A program made the position numbers and the translations under genes. 41,992 nt of DNA from Mesorhizobium ciceri WSM4083 (GTDB lineage: Bacteria > Pseudomonadota > Alphaproteobacteria > Rhizobiales > Rhizobiaceae): contig NZ_JAFG01000007.1 of NCBI RefSeq assembly GCF_000519305.1, forward strand, positions 1-41,992. Reading direction: 5' to 3'. Of this stretch, positions 31,053-39,634 are shown in pieces (position 1 is the first letter of the stretch; each line of letters starts with the position of its first letter). The notes beneath the pieces were generated by a model. The model was not told where the DNA came from. It worked only from the letters and a program-made list of their open reading frames with translations, and did not search any database.

Positions 31053-33443
31053 ATGGCCTTGTCCTTCATCTTCGATGCCAGCAAGGAAACGCCGGCATCC
31101 GTTGCCAAGCAGCGCGCCGTTGTCGAAGCGCTCATGTCTTCGTCGCGCACTCCGCGCAACCTCGGCGAGGGCCTGAACGCGCTTGGCGACGGCATCGTCA
31201 TGAACGTGCTCAACCGGCGCGCTGATACGGCAGAGCAGGCCGGCCAGGCAGGGGCAAAATCGACGTTTGGCGATCTGCTCAATGCCGGCTCCTTCCCGGC
31301 CGCACCCTCGGCGACCGGAAGCGATGCTGCTTCGTCAGCCTCAGTCGGCGAAGCCGCGGACTATGGCGGTGATCAGCTCGCGTGGACCGATGCAAAGCCC
31401 TATCAGAAGGCATTGCTCAACACGATTTCCGGACCCGAAAGCGGGGGTCGGTATGACGTCATCTATGGAGGCGGCAAGTTCGATGACTTCTCCCGCCATC
31501 CCAATCAGGCAGTGCGCATCCAAACCGGGCCGAATGCCGGGCGCACGTCGTCGGCGGCGGGCAAATACCAGTTTCTTGGCTCGACCTGGGATGAACAGGC
31601 GAAGGAACTCGGCTTGCCAGACTTCTCCCCGATCAATCAGGACAAGGCCGCATGGAACCTTGCCGCAGAAACCTACAAGGCCAAGACCGGACAGGACATC
31701 GATACTGTCCTGCAGTCGGGTGATCCGAACGCCATCGCCCAAGTCGGCCAAGTGTTGAGCCCGATCTGGACCAGTCTTCCGGGCGGCATTGAGCAGGGGA
31801 CCAACACCGATCGGTTCGTCGCCACCTATCAGCGAGCGCTTGGCGCGGGGGCCACGCCGGCCCAGGCCACACAGGTCGCCGCCACAGAGCAGGCACAGCA
31901 GCCTGTTCAGGTCGCATCGCTCGATCCCTCCGCTGGTGTAACGACGGCCACGGCGCGCCCCATGCCGCCCCAGTATGCCCAGAACGGCATGACACAGCAG
32001 CAGTGGGAAGCGATGAACCGCCCCGGCGAGGATCTTGCGCCCTCTGGAGCCGCACCGGCGCCACAACCCGGCGAGGTCGGCGGGCCTGAAGCTGTAACAC
32101 CAGCCGGCCAGCGCGTCCTCGGTACCATGATGGACAAAACGCCTCTGTCGGGCGCCGGTGGCGTCGTGCAGGCTCTTAGCGCGGCCAATCAGCCGGCCCC
32201 AGCAGCCGCAGCGGCCCCGTCTCCGGTCGTGCAAGCCCTTGCAAGCGCACAGCAGCCCCAGCAGGCCGCGCCGGTCTCTCCGGCCGTCCAGAAGGTCGCT
32301 CAGGCCTTGGCGCCCCAGCAGCAGGCCCAGGCACAGCCGCAGACAGATGACTTGCCGGTCATTGCTGGTGGCAGCGCCGACGCGATCCAGCCGGGACAGG
32401 CCGGCCCGTCGGTTCAGCAGATAATGCAAGTTGCCGCCGATCCTTGGGCTTCGCCCGAGCAGAAGGCCATGGCGAACATGATGCTTCAGCAGCGGATGCA
32501 GGAACAGGACCCGTTGCGGCAACTCCAGATCCAAGCAGCGCGCAAGTCGCTGGCGGCGCCACCCAAGCAGTGGCAGAAGCTGGACGACAACACGCTGTTT
32601 GATCCCACCTCGGGCGAGACCAAGGCTATCAATGGCGCCACGTCCGGCGACATCTTCGACGGCAAGTCCGTTGAGGGCCAATCACTCAACTGGTTGATCA
32701 AGAATGGCAAGCTGACGCCAGAGCAAGCCGCTCAGGTCGGCGCCGGCAAGACTATCACCGGACCGAATGGAGAAATCATCTTCATGACGCCGCAGGGCGT
32801 GTTTGGTCAGGCTGCTGGCGGCGGCCCTGCCCAGCCTGTCACCCCGTCGCCCGTGCCACAGGCGAGCCCTGCGCAGAGCGTTCCGGCTCCGGCCGCGCCA
32901 ATCACCGCGCCGGCCGCTCCCGGCACTGTAGCGCCGCCTGCCGCATCGCCACAGCAGCAGCAGTCGCAAGCGCGGCCAGGCATGATTCCGCTGACCGATC
33001 CGAAGTCGCTCAAAAAGGCGCCTAACGAGGCTCAGCAGCGCAACCAGCAGCTTTACACCGTCGTGAAGCCCGAAGTTGAGCGGATCGATCAGACCTTCGG
33101 CGCGATGTCAGACCCGAGCAATCAGCTTTGGTCAAACCTTCCGGTGGGCGCTGACTATGCCACGACACAGGAATACCAGCAGGCCGCGAACTCGCTTCGC
33201 ACCGTCGTTGCGTCCTACCTCTACAGCGTGTCCGGCGCGACGGCGACACCGGGCGAGGTCGAGAACCTGTCTGCCACCCTTATTCCGAGGGTTGGCGAGA
33301 AGAAACCCTCGATCGACGACAAGCTGGCCCGCATTCATACGATGGTCGAGGCGATCAAGAACAATCGCGGCGATATTCAAGATGAAGCGCCAGCGGGTTC
33401 GAAAAAGACCTCCACCGGCATCGACTGGAGCATTGAGCAGTGA
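31053..33443 (+). CDS. Ejection protein with GH104-like lysozyme domain
   Basis: The 796-residue protein has a muramidase-like domain at residues about 115-230: LLNTISGPESGGRYDVIYGG with catalytic Glu129, SSAAGKYQFLGSTWDEQ and DFSPINQDKAAWNLAAETY. Such domains locally open peptidoglycan during DNA entry. The remainder is long, disordered and rich in Ala, Pro and Gln, with a helical C-terminus. It corresponds to the internal head proteins ejected by P22-like phages. GTGA overlap with the next gene. Confidence 0.83.
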   Translation: MALSFIFDASKETPASVAKQRAVVEALMSSSRTPRNLGEGLNALGDGIVMNVLNRRADTAEQAGQAGAKSTFGDLLNAGSFPAAPSATGSDAASSASVGEAADYGGDQLAWTDAKPYQKALLNTISGPESGGRYDVIYGGGKFDDFSRHPNQAVRIQTGPNAGRTSSAAGKYQFLGSTWDEQAKELGLPDFSPINQDKAAWNLAAETYKAKTGQDIDTVLQSGDPNAIAQVGQVLSPIWTSLPGGIEQGTNTDRFVATYQRALGAGATPAQATQVAATEQAQQPVQVASLDPSAGVTTATARPMPPQYAQNGMTQQQWEAMNRPGEDLAPSGAAPAPQPGEVGGPEAVTPAGQRVLGTMMDKTPLSGAGGVVQALSAANQPAPAAAAAPSPVVQALASAQQPQQAAPVSPAVQKVAQALAPQQQAQAQPQTDDLPVIAGGSADAIQPGQAGPSVQQIMQVAADPWASPEQKAMANMMLQQRMQEQDPLRQLQIQAARKSLAAPPKQWQKLDDNTLFDPTSGETKAINGATSGDIFDGKSVEGQSLNWLIKNGKLTPEQAAQVGAGKTITGPNGEIIFMTPQGVFGQAAGGGPAQPVTPSPVPQASPAQSVPAPAAPITAPAAPGTVAPPAASPQQQQSQARPGMIPLTDPKSLKKAPNEAQQRNQQLYTVVKPEVERIDQTFGAMSDPSNQLWSNLPVGADYATTQEYQQAANSLRTVVASYLYSVSGATATPGEVENLSATLIPRVGEKKPSIDDKLARIHTMVEAIKNNRGDIQDEAPAGSKKTSTGIDWSIEQ

Positions 33444-35470
33444 CGATACTCAACATCGGTGGAAAGCGGGTGACGGTTTCAGACGACTTTTTGAAGCTTT
33501 CGCCCGAGCAGCAAAGCGCCACCGTCGAGGAAATCGCCGGCAGTATGGCGCCGAAGGTAGACCCGGCGACGAACCAGCCGGCGGGTGTTCCGGCCTATGA
33601 TCCTGGCGTCCCCGGCTATGATCCCAAGACTGGCGAAATGCATAAGTATGGGAAGCTTGGCTCGGCCGGCATGGGTGCCGCTGATATGGCCGGCATGGGG
33701 TTCGGCGATGAAGCAGCGGCCGGCCTTGTTTCTGCGATCGAGAAACTTCCCGGCCGTAGCGGCACGACATACGACCAGGCGCTGAAGGACATTCGCGGCG
33801 ATCAGCAGCAGGCCTATGACGACAATCCGAAATCGTACATCGCCGGCATGGGAGCGGCCGGCGTTGCCGGTGGCGCGGCCATGGCAAAAAGCGGTCTGTC
33901 GTTCGGTGTTCGTGCGGCTGAAGCCGGCGCGCCACTGCTGCGCATCGCGGCGGGCGGTGCGGCAGATGGGTCAATCCTTGGCGGGATCACCGGCTTTGGT
34001 AGCGGAGAGGGGCTTGAGGATAGGGCCAAAAAGGGCCTCCTCGGCACCGCCGTAGGCACGGTGACAGGTGGCGTAACGCCTCTAGCTGTGTCTGGCGCGG
34101 CGAACTTAGTCAAACCTGTTGTGGCGCCGATCATGGCCCGGTTGCGACCGGACACTTATGCGAATGCTGCGCTTGGTGAGGGCCTGAAGCGCTCGGGTTC
34201 GACCGTTGATGACATCACGCAAGCGCTGATCGACGCCCGCGCCGAAAATCAGCCGGTGTTCACTGTCGCGGATGCTATGGGACAGTCTGGGCAGCGCCTG
34301 CTATCGACTGTCGTGCGCAATCCGAACGAGGCTCGCCAGCCCGTCGTCGAGGCGCTGAACGCCCGTCAGGCGGGACAGGGCCGCCGGATCGTCAATTCGC
34401 TGACAGAGGCTTTCGACGCGCCAGATACGGCTGCACAGCGTGTGGATACCTTGACCGGAGCCCGAGGCGCCGCCGCTAATGCCGCTTATGCGGAGGCGCG
34501 GAGGAATGCTGGGCCGGTCGACATCTCGCCCACTCTGGCCAGGATCGACGAAACCTTGACGCCTGGTGTCCATTCAATCGCCCGTCCGAACAACCAGATC
34601 GCCAATGACAGTATTGAAGGCTCGCTTTCGCGGGTCCGCTCGATGCTGAGTGATGGGCGGTCAAACCTCACCGATTTCAACGGCGTTCACCGGGTCAAGT
34701 TCGAACTCGACGACATGATCCAGAAGGCGACAAACCAAGGTGCTGGCAATCGCGCCCACTATCTAACGCAGGTTAAAAACGTCCTCGACGACGCTTTGGC
34801 CGATGCATCCCCGCCCTATGCCGCCGCGCGAGACGCATATGCAGCCGCGTCTCGCCGTATCGAGGCGGTTGGCGCCGGCAAGACCGCTGCCACGCGAGGC
34901 CGCGCGCCCGACACCATCGACGTTTACAACGCCATGACACCCGAAGAGCAGGCAGCCTTCCGCGTCGGCTATGCAAACCCACTTATCGAGCAGGCTCAAT
35001 CGGCCGCCGTCGGCGTCGACAAGTCGCGCCCTCTCATTTCCGACGCAACCGGAATGGAATTCCCTGTCGTAACGGCACCAGGTCGCGGGCCGCGATTGTG
35101 GAACCAGCTCGGCCGCGAAAAGACCATGTTCGAAACCCGCAACGCTGCAACCGGTGGATCGCGGACGGCCGACAATCTGGCCGACGCCGCCGACATGGCT
35201 CAGTTCGATCCGCAGGTCATGGCGCGGCTCATGAGGGGCGATGCCTGGGGCACGATTACCGCAGCGCTGGCGAAGACGCTGAATGAGGCCAAGGGCTTGC
35301 CGCCGAGCGTGCTTTCGAAGGTTGGCGAAGCGCTCATGCAGACCGATCCCGGCATGGCGCGGCAGGCTTTGACGGCTGGCGCCGAAAGTCAGTCGGCGAA
35401 GGCCGGCCGGCGCGCTGTCGTGGCATCGATCCTCAACAATCTGGGATCTTCAACGGCGGCCAGGCGGTGA
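33440..35470 (+). CDS. Internal head (ejection) protein
   Basis: The 676-residue product begins with GTG: MTILNIGGKRVTVSDDFLKL. A Gly/Ala-rich segment (AGMGAAGVAGGAAMAKSG and GAADGSILGGITGFGSGEGL) could insert into the membrane, followed by long helices (LNARQAGQGRRIVNSLTEAF). This resembles large podoviral ejection proteins that form the trans-envelope channel with the previous product. It overlaps the preceding gene by four bases. Confidence 0.75.
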   Translation: MTILNIGGKRVTVSDDFLKLSPEQQSATVEEIAGSMAPKVDPATNQPAGVPAYDPGVPGYDPKTGEMHKYGKLGSAGMGAADMAGMGFGDEAAAGLVSAIEKLPGRSGTTYDQALKDIRGDQQQAYDDNPKSYIAGMGAAGVAGGAAMAKSGLSFGVRAAEAGAPLLRIAAGGAADGSILGGITGFGSGEGLEDRAKKGLLGTAVGTVTGGVTPLAVSGAANLVKPVVAPIMARLRPDTYANAALGEGLKRSGSTVDDITQALIDARAENQPVFTVADAMGQSGQRLLSTVVRNPNEARQPVVEALNARQAGQGRRIVNSLTEAFDAPDTAAQRVDTLTGARGAAANAAYAEARRNAGPVDISPTLARIDETLTPGVHSIARPNNQIANDSIEGSLSRVRSMLSDGRSNLTDFNGVHRVKFELDDMIQKATNQGAGNRAHYLTQVKNVLDDALADASPPYAAARDAYAAASRRIEAVGAGKTAATRGRAPDTIDVYNAMTPEEQAAFRVGYANPLIEQAQSAAVGVDKSRPLISDATGMEFPVVTAPGRGPRLWNQLGREKTMFETRNAATGGSRTADNLADAADMAQFDPQVMARLMRGDAWGTITAALAKTLNEAKGLPPSVLSKVGEALMQTDPGMARQALTAGAESQSAKAGRRAVVASILNNLGSSTAARR

Positions 35471-35671
35471 GAACGGCCATTTGTTACCGCTGATCTCGAT
35501 CGCCCACAGAGCGAAGATCAAGCCGGTACCGCCACCAACGGCCAAGGCCCAGACATCGGCAGCATTGAAGTACAAATAGCCGATCCAGTTGACAGCGAGG
35601 ATCGCGACCAACACCCACCAAATGGTGTTGGTCGGCCGGCTCTCTTTCGGATTGTGGTCGATCTGCTGCAT
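35450..35671 (-). CDS. Small two-helix membrane protein, antisense
   Basis: The 73-residue product begins MQQIDHNPKESRPTNTIWWV and has two hydrophobic helices (VLVAILAVNWIGYLYF and WALAVGGGTGLIFALWAIEI) with a basic C-terminus. It ends 20 bases inside the ejection-protein gene, convergent with it. No ribosome site was obvious. It might be a holin-like or lysogen-expressed membrane protein; the strand argues against a late lysis role. Confidence 0.55.
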   Translation of the reverse strand: MQQIDHNPKESRPTNTIWWVLVAILAVNWIGYLYFNAADVWALAVGGGTGLIFALWAIEISGNKWPFSPPGRR

Positions 35672-35715
35672 GGGCAGCGAACATAGGAGAAGTCGGATGA
35701 AAACGGAAGATGTCG

Positions 35716-35964
35716 TCAGTGCGTCTTGCGATCCATCAACTCACGCATCGCCGCAATTGTGGCATCCAGCGCCCGGAACTCGTCCTTGGGTATTTCGTAA
35801 ACCAATTCCAATCCAGATTTCAGCGTCATCTTCCAAGCAAGATCCCCATGAGGGTTCATCGCAATCTCAACCTTCGTCGCCACCAGCGCCTGGGTCGGAA
35901 GTGTCTGACCTTCAGGGAGGCTGGCAAGAAGGTCTGTGGCATGGCCAATTATGGTCACAAGCAT
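35716..35964 (-). CDS. Hypothetical antisense protein, 82 aa
   Basis: The product starts MLVTIIGHATDLLASLPEGQ and contains VATKVEIAMNPHGDLAWKMT followed by LKSGLELVYEIPKDEFRALD and a C-terminal helix. It looks like a compact alpha/beta protein, not a shadow, as the forward frame is not protein-like. The ATG at 35964 is preferred to a GTG at 35976. It and the gene at 35671 read leftwards between ejection and fibre genes. Family not recognised. Confidence 0.6.
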   Translation of the reverse strand: MLVTIIGHATDLLASLPEGQTLPTQALVATKVEIAMNPHGDLAWKMTLKSGLELVYEIPKDEFRALDATIAAMRELMDRKTH

Positions 35965-36143
35965 CGGCGTGATCACGTGGGTGCTAACTCGACCGCGTAA
36001 GCGCCACCGTCCACGCTGCCGAAAAGCAATTCAACTGTCCGATTTTCAACGTTGGCGCGACTGCTGGCCAGTGTGACGAATTTCGGTGCTCGTTTAACGT
36101 CCACGAACCGCTCCCCATCCCCAAACCCTGATCATGACGCGCC

Positions 36144-36167
36144 GCGCCCGATGAGTCGAGCGGGCGC
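36144..36167 (+). terminator. Hairpin before the second fibre gene
   Basis: GCGCCCG and CGGGCGC flank a ten-base loop and are followed by only three T, 20 bp before the fibre start. It could be a weak terminator or attenuator for the fibre gene. Nothing else was found between 35965 and 36186. Confidence 0.45.
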
Positions 36168-36186
36168 TTTGCCATGGAGAATGCCA

Positions 36187-37389
36187 ATGCCCCGTGACGG
36201 CTCTGGAATTATGTCGTGGCCGGCCAATGGCAACGCGATTCCCAACACGCCCATTGATTCCGGGAAGTACAATGCTTTCCGTGCGGACCTGCTGTCCGAC
36301 CTGAATGCTGCACGACCGGTCCCGGCTGGCGGTACCGGTGCCAACACGGCCGTCGGCGCATTGGACAAACTCAATGCTGTCGGCGGCAACATCGCGTCGG
36401 CCGCAACCACCGACCTTGCGACGGCAACCGGTGTTTCCGTCGCCATCACCGGCACGGCGACGATTACCGCCTTCGGAACGGTCCCATCCGGCGTTCTGCG
36501 GTTTCTGACATTTGCCGGAGGCTCGACGCTCACCCACAATGCCACCAGCCTGATCCTGCCTGGTGCCGCCAACATCGTCACGGCGGCCGGCGACACGGCC
36601 ATGGCGCAATCGCTTGGGGGCGGCAACTGGCGCATTCGGGACTATCAGCGCGCGAGTGGCGTTGCCGTAAGCAACACGCTGACGCAACCAGCTCTGACGC
36701 TGGAACAGAGCGCAGCGCCCACGCCGACGGCGGAAGGCCGAATTCAGTGGGACACCGACGACAACGTGATTGCCGTTGGCGATGGAGCGGCAACCCAGAT
36801 ATTCGTGCCGATCCCGGCCTCGACCGCAGCCGGCGATATCCTTTACCTGTCCGGTGCCAAGCTGCCAGCCAGGCTTGCAAAAGGAGCGGCCGGCCAGACG
36901 TTGCGCATGAATGCCGGCGCGACCGCTCCAGAATGGGGCGGCGGCAATGGCGTTCCTGATGTAGTCATCGAAGATCAGAAAGCGTCGGGAGTGGATGGTG
37001 GGACGGCTACAGCCGGTTCCTGGCTCATCCGCACGCTCAATACAAAGGTGCGGGACCCGCAGAACCTCGTCACGCTAGCCGACCCCAACTTTACCGTTAG
37101 CGTGTCTGGCTGGTGTGAATGGGTTGCTCCAGCTTGCCAAGACGACAACAACAACCATCAGACGCGCCTCTTCGATGTCACCAGCGGCACTGTTGCTGGG
37201 TATGGCGCCAGCGGGAACGCGGACGATTCGGCCAAGTCCACCAGCTATGGCGGGGCGCCGGTTGTTGCTGCGCATGTCTACCGACTGGAGCATCGGGTCG
37301 GGGTCAGCCGAGGCGGCGACGGCTTTGGTGACGCTGCTGCGTTTGGCAACATCGAAATTTACTCCCGCCTCAAATTTTGGAGGTCGTAA
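36187..37389 (+). CDS. Tail fibre protein
   Basis: The 400-residue product starts MPRDGSGIMSWPANGNAIPN. It has fibre-type segments (PVPAGGTGANTAVGALDKLN, TLTHNATSLILPGAANIVTA) and a C-terminal receptor-binding-like region with NFTVSVSGWCEWVAPACQDD. GGAGA six bases before 36187 decides the start. The next gene, its probable assembly partner, starts in an overlap with the fibre stop (TAATG). It is in the usual place for a fibre, unlike the one at 18980. Confidence 0.8.
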   Translation: MPRDGSGIMSWPANGNAIPNTPIDSGKYNAFRADLLSDLNAARPVPAGGTGANTAVGALDKLNAVGGNIASAATTDLATATGVSVAITGTATITAFGTVPSGVLRFLTFAGGSTLTHNATSLILPGAANIVTAAGDTAMAQSLGGGNWRIRDYQRASGVAVSNTLTQPALTLEQSAAPTPTAEGRIQWDTDDNVIAVGDGAATQIFVPIPASTAAGDILYLSGAKLPARLAKGAAGQTLRMNAGATAPEWGGGNGVPDVVIEDQKASGVDGGTATAGSWLIRTLNTKVRDPQNLVTLADPNFTVSVSGWCEWVAPACQDDNNNHQTRLFDVTSGTVAGYGASGNADDSAKSTSYGGAPVVAAHVYRLEHRVGVSRGGDGFGDAAAFGNIEIYSRLKFWRS

Positions 37390-37772
37390 TGACCAATTTC
37401 GTGCTTGTCGGAGATGGCGTTGTCCTCCAATCGGACAGGTCCGGCGCGGAGCCAGAAGGGTTCGTTGAAGCTCCCGATGAGGTATGCCCAGGCTACCTGT
37501 TTGACGGGCAAGGCTTCTCGCCGCCGATACCCCAGCCTATCCCCCCGCCTGACAGGGTTTCCGCTCGGCAGTTCCGCATGCAGCTTCGGAAATCCGGGCT
37601 GCTTGCCGCGGTGACAGGATGGGTCGCCGCGCAAAATCCCCTTGTGCAGGACTCGTTCCAATACAGCAGCACCTTCGTGCGTTCGGAACCGATGATGGCG
37701 GCTGGCTTCGCCGCGCTCGGCTTCACCGAAGAACAAGTTGACCAGTTCTTCGCTGCTGCGGCAGATCTCTAA
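37389..37772 (+). CDS. Fibre-partner (assembly-like) protein
   Basis: The 127-residue product starts MTNFVLVGDGVVLQSDRSGA and has a proline-rich linker (SPPIPQPIPPPDRVSAR). Its helical C-terminus is RQFRMQLRKSGLLAAVTGWV and TFVRSEPMMAAGFAALGFTE. Such small genes right after fibre genes are usually fibre assembly proteins or caps; that role is inferred. GGAGG precedes the start. The C-terminal 36 codons have a diverged copy at 22197-22307. Confidence 0.72.
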   Translation: MTNFVLVGDGVVLQSDRSGAEPEGFVEAPDEVCPGYLFDGQGFSPPIPQPIPPPDRVSARQFRMQLRKSGLLAAVTGWVAAQNPLVQDSFQYSSTFVRSEPMMAAGFAALGFTEEQVDQFFAAAADL

Positions 37773-37966
37773 TCCACCTTCTGAAACTCACTAGCTTTGA
37801 GGTTTGCCAAATCCGTGACGCGGATCCACGGCTTGCCCGGCGTGCGACCTGGTTTGAGTGGCTTCCGGATGGATTTCACCAAGGCATGAACATGGCTTTG
37901 CGCTTCGACTAAGGCGCTGCTGATCGCCTTGTCGCCGTGCATCGCCTCGACCTTGAAGCTTTTCAT
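37769..37966 (-). CDS. Small antisense protein, paralogue of 21951-22142
   Basis: The 65-residue product starts MKSFKVEAMHGDKAISSALV and ends PWIRVTDLANLKASEFQKVD. It shares FKVE-M, EAQ and WIRVT-LA with the protein at 21951-22142. The start is chosen by that alignment; an ATG six codons upstream is possible. It overlaps the fibre-partner stop by four bases on the opposite strand. Unknown function. Confidence 0.65.
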   Translation of the reverse strand: MKSFKVEAMHGDKAISSALVEAQSHVHALVKSIRKPLKPGRTPGKPWIRVTDLANLKASEFQKVD

Positions 37967-38027
37967 CTGCCCAAATCCCCGCACCCATCCAGATCATTAG
38001 CCAATTCTAAAACTGAAAGGAACTGCC

Positions 38028-38879
38028 ATGGCAATTTCCCGTGAAAAGGAATCGCTTGCCCGCGTGCTTGCGCACGAAGGCGGCTATTCGAACAACAAAA
38101 AGGATCCCGGTGGCCCTACGATGAAAGGGGTGACCCAGCGGGTCTATGACGCCTATCGTCGGGGCAAAGGTCTGGCGGTCCGATCCGTCAAGAGCCTGAC
38201 CACGGACGAACTGAACGACATTTACGACAAGCAGTATTGGGATGCCGTGAAAGGCGATCTGCTGCCCGACGGCGTCGACTATGTCGTCTTTGACGGCGGC
38301 GTGAACTCCGGTCCCGGCCGCTCGATCATGTGGCTTCAGCAGGCGTTACGGCCTGTCTACACCGGACGTATCGACGGCGTCATGGGCATGGGCACGATTG
38401 CCGCGGTGAAAGCGATCAACAACAATGACGCGCTGATTGACCGGATCTGCGATGCACGAATGAACTTCCTGCGCCACCTCGGGACGTTCCCGACATTTGG
38501 CAAGGGCTGGACGGCACGTGTTGCCGAGGTCCGGGCGATCGGTAAGGCTTGGGCGACGGGCGAGATACCGCAGGCGGCCAACTTTGTCGACGGCGGCCAG
38601 GCAAAAGCCGTTGTCGAGGACGCCAATGCTGCACCTTCGACCGCGCCGGCCGACTTGGCAACAGGCGCTGGCACCGGCGGCCTCGGTCTGTCTGGCTACC
38701 TCTACGATCTGCAGAACCAGCTTTCGCCGTTGTCCTACACGAGCGAGTGGATCGGCAAGGTGGTTGTGGTCGTGGCGCTCGCAAGCGCGGTGCTAGCCAT
38801 TGGTGGGCTTGGCTATCGCTGGTACGCCAATCGCAAAGCAAAGCGCCTTGCTGAAGCGCTGGGAACGGTGCCGGCATGA
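38028..38879 (+). CDS. Endolysin, GH108 muramidase with C-terminal membrane helix
   Basis: The 283-residue enzyme has a GH108 domain with catalytic Glu17 in HEGGYSNNKKDPGG, TMKGVTQRVYDAYR and YWDAVKGDLLPDGVDYVVFD, and a PG_binding_3 region (GRIDGVMGMGTIAAVKAINN). After a linker, residues about 242-263 form one hydrophobic helix (GKVVVVVALASAVLAIGGLG) and a basic tail. No N-terminal signal is seen, so it should need a holin or be held at the membrane by its C-terminus. AAGGA precedes the ATG. First gene of the lysis set. Confidence 0.92.
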   Translation: MAISREKESLARVLAHEGGYSNNKKDPGGPTMKGVTQRVYDAYRRGKGLAVRSVKSLTTDELNDIYDKQYWDAVKGDLLPDGVDYVVFDGGVNSGPGRSIMWLQQALRPVYTGRIDGVMGMGTIAAVKAINNNDALIDRICDARMNFLRHLGTFPTFGKGWTARVAEVRAIGKAWATGEIPQAANFVDGGQAKAVVEDANAAPSTAPADLATGAGTGGLGLSGYLYDLQNQLSPLSYTSEWIGKVVVVVALASAVLAIGGLGYRWYANRKAKRLAEALGTVPA

Positions 38880-38986
38880 GCGCGCCCATGAAGCCCTTGA
38901 TCGCCTTCCTGCTGGGCGCTGCGGCCGGCGCTGTAGGGCTCGGCGCGGTCGAAGGCATCATCTTCTTTTGGTGGCTCGGCCAATGA
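38876..38986 (+). CDS. 36-aa membrane peptide in the lysis cassette
   Basis: MSAPMKPLIAFLLGAAAGAV then GLGAVEGIIFFWWLGQ is one long hydrophobic helix with a Lys near the N-terminus. It overlaps the endolysin stop (ATGA) and the next start (ATGA), so coupled translation is near certain. The place and size suggest a small holin or antiholin. Confidence 0.65.
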   Translation: MSAPMKPLIAFLLGAAAGAVGLGAVEGIIFFWWLGQ

Positions 38987-39276
38987 GCTTGCTCATCACC
39001 TTTCTTGTCGACCGGCTTGGCGTCTCGCGCCTGGTCGGCGGCGTCATCGGCTGGGCGGCCATCGCCTTGATCGCCTCGGGCGCGGCGCTCGGGGTCTACG
39101 AATTCGCCAAACAAAAGGGCGCCGACGAGGTCCGCGCCAAGATCGAGAAGGACAATCAGGATGCGATCCGCAAAGGCATTGATGCCAGCCGGAATTTTGA
39201 CGACTGCAATTCTGCTGGCGGGCTGTGGGACTTCCGGCGTGAACGGTGTTCCAGCCCTCCGGGCGGCGGTCGGTAA
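38983..39276 (+). CDS. Rz-like inner-membrane spanin
   Basis: The 97-residue product begins MSLLITFLVDRLGVSRLVGG, with a membrane helix (VIGWAAIALIASGAALGVYE), then a charged periplasmic helix (KGADEVRAKIEKDNQDAIRK). The lipoprotein gene overlapping in another frame near its end is the classic Rz/Rz1 arrangement. Together the two would fuse inner and outer membranes in the last lysis step. It has two Cys near the end (DDCNSAGG, RERCSS). Confidence 0.75.
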   Translation: MSLLITFLVDRLGVSRLVGGVIGWAAIALIASGAALGVYEFAKQKGADEVRAKIEKDNQDAIRKGIDASRNFDDCNSAGGLWDFRRERCSSPPGGGR

Positions 39277-39427
39277 CAGCCTCGCCGGGGCCAAGGGCAA
39301 GACAGTCGAGGATCAGAACAAGATCGACCGCACGATGGCGCCGGGGTGCGCCGTCAAGCTCTACACGGCCGCCGAGTGCGACCGCCACACCAAGGCCAGC
39401 GCCGCGCGCCGGGCCGAACTTCAGTAG
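39161..39427 (+). CDS. Rz1-like outer-membrane lipoprotein spanin
   Basis: The 88-residue product starts MRSAKALMPAGILTTAILLA followed by GC: a positively charged start, hydrophobic core and lipobox LAGC with Cys22. The mature part is short and basic. It starts inside the Rz-like gene in a different frame. AAGGA precedes 39161; an internal ATG at 39182 has AAAGG, but the first start gives a better signal peptide. Confidence 0.8.
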   Translation: MRSAKALMPAGILTTAILLAGCGTSGVNGVPALRAAVGNSLAGAKGKTVEDQNKIDRTMAPGCAVKLYTAAECDRHTKASAARRAELQ

Positions 39428-39439
39428 GAGAACAGTGCA

Positions 39440-39598
39440 ATGTCTATCGCAACAATCCTGATCATCATCCTGATCCTCGTACTGGTCGGCGCCCTACCGA
39501 CTTGGCCCTATTCCGCGACTTGGGGACCGGCCCCCGGTGGCGCTGTCGCCCTGGTGCTCGCCACCGTCCTGATCTTGATGCTGCTCGGCCGCATCTGA
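39440..39598 (+). CDS. DUF3309 small membrane protein
   Basis: MSIATILIIILILVLVGALP then TWPYSATWGPAPGGAVALVL and ATVLILMLLGRI matches the short DUF3309 family: two hydrophobic helices around a WPYS motif. The family is widespread in proteobacteria, has no known function, and is often linked to stress. AGGAG precedes the ATG. In this lysis cassette two helices in 52 residues could serve as a holin, though a moron is as likely. Confidence 0.8.
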   Translation: MSIATILIIILILVLVGALPTWPYSATWGPAPGGAVALVLATVLILMLLGRI

Positions 39599-39634
39599 AC
39601 TCAATAGCAGTGCGTTTATAGGGCTTCGGGGCAG

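Noticed and set aside
31341..32681. 446-codon reverse frame over the ejection protein
   Set aside because: Leu/Arg/Gly-rich reverse image of a Gln/Ala/Pro-rich protein; not a gene.
32100..33000. CAG/GCC-rich repetitive stretch that looks like a tandem repeat or CRISPR at first sight
   Set aside because: It is low-complexity codons for Ala, Pro and Gln in the ejection protein; there are no regular repeats and spacers. No CRISPR array was seen anywhere in the window.
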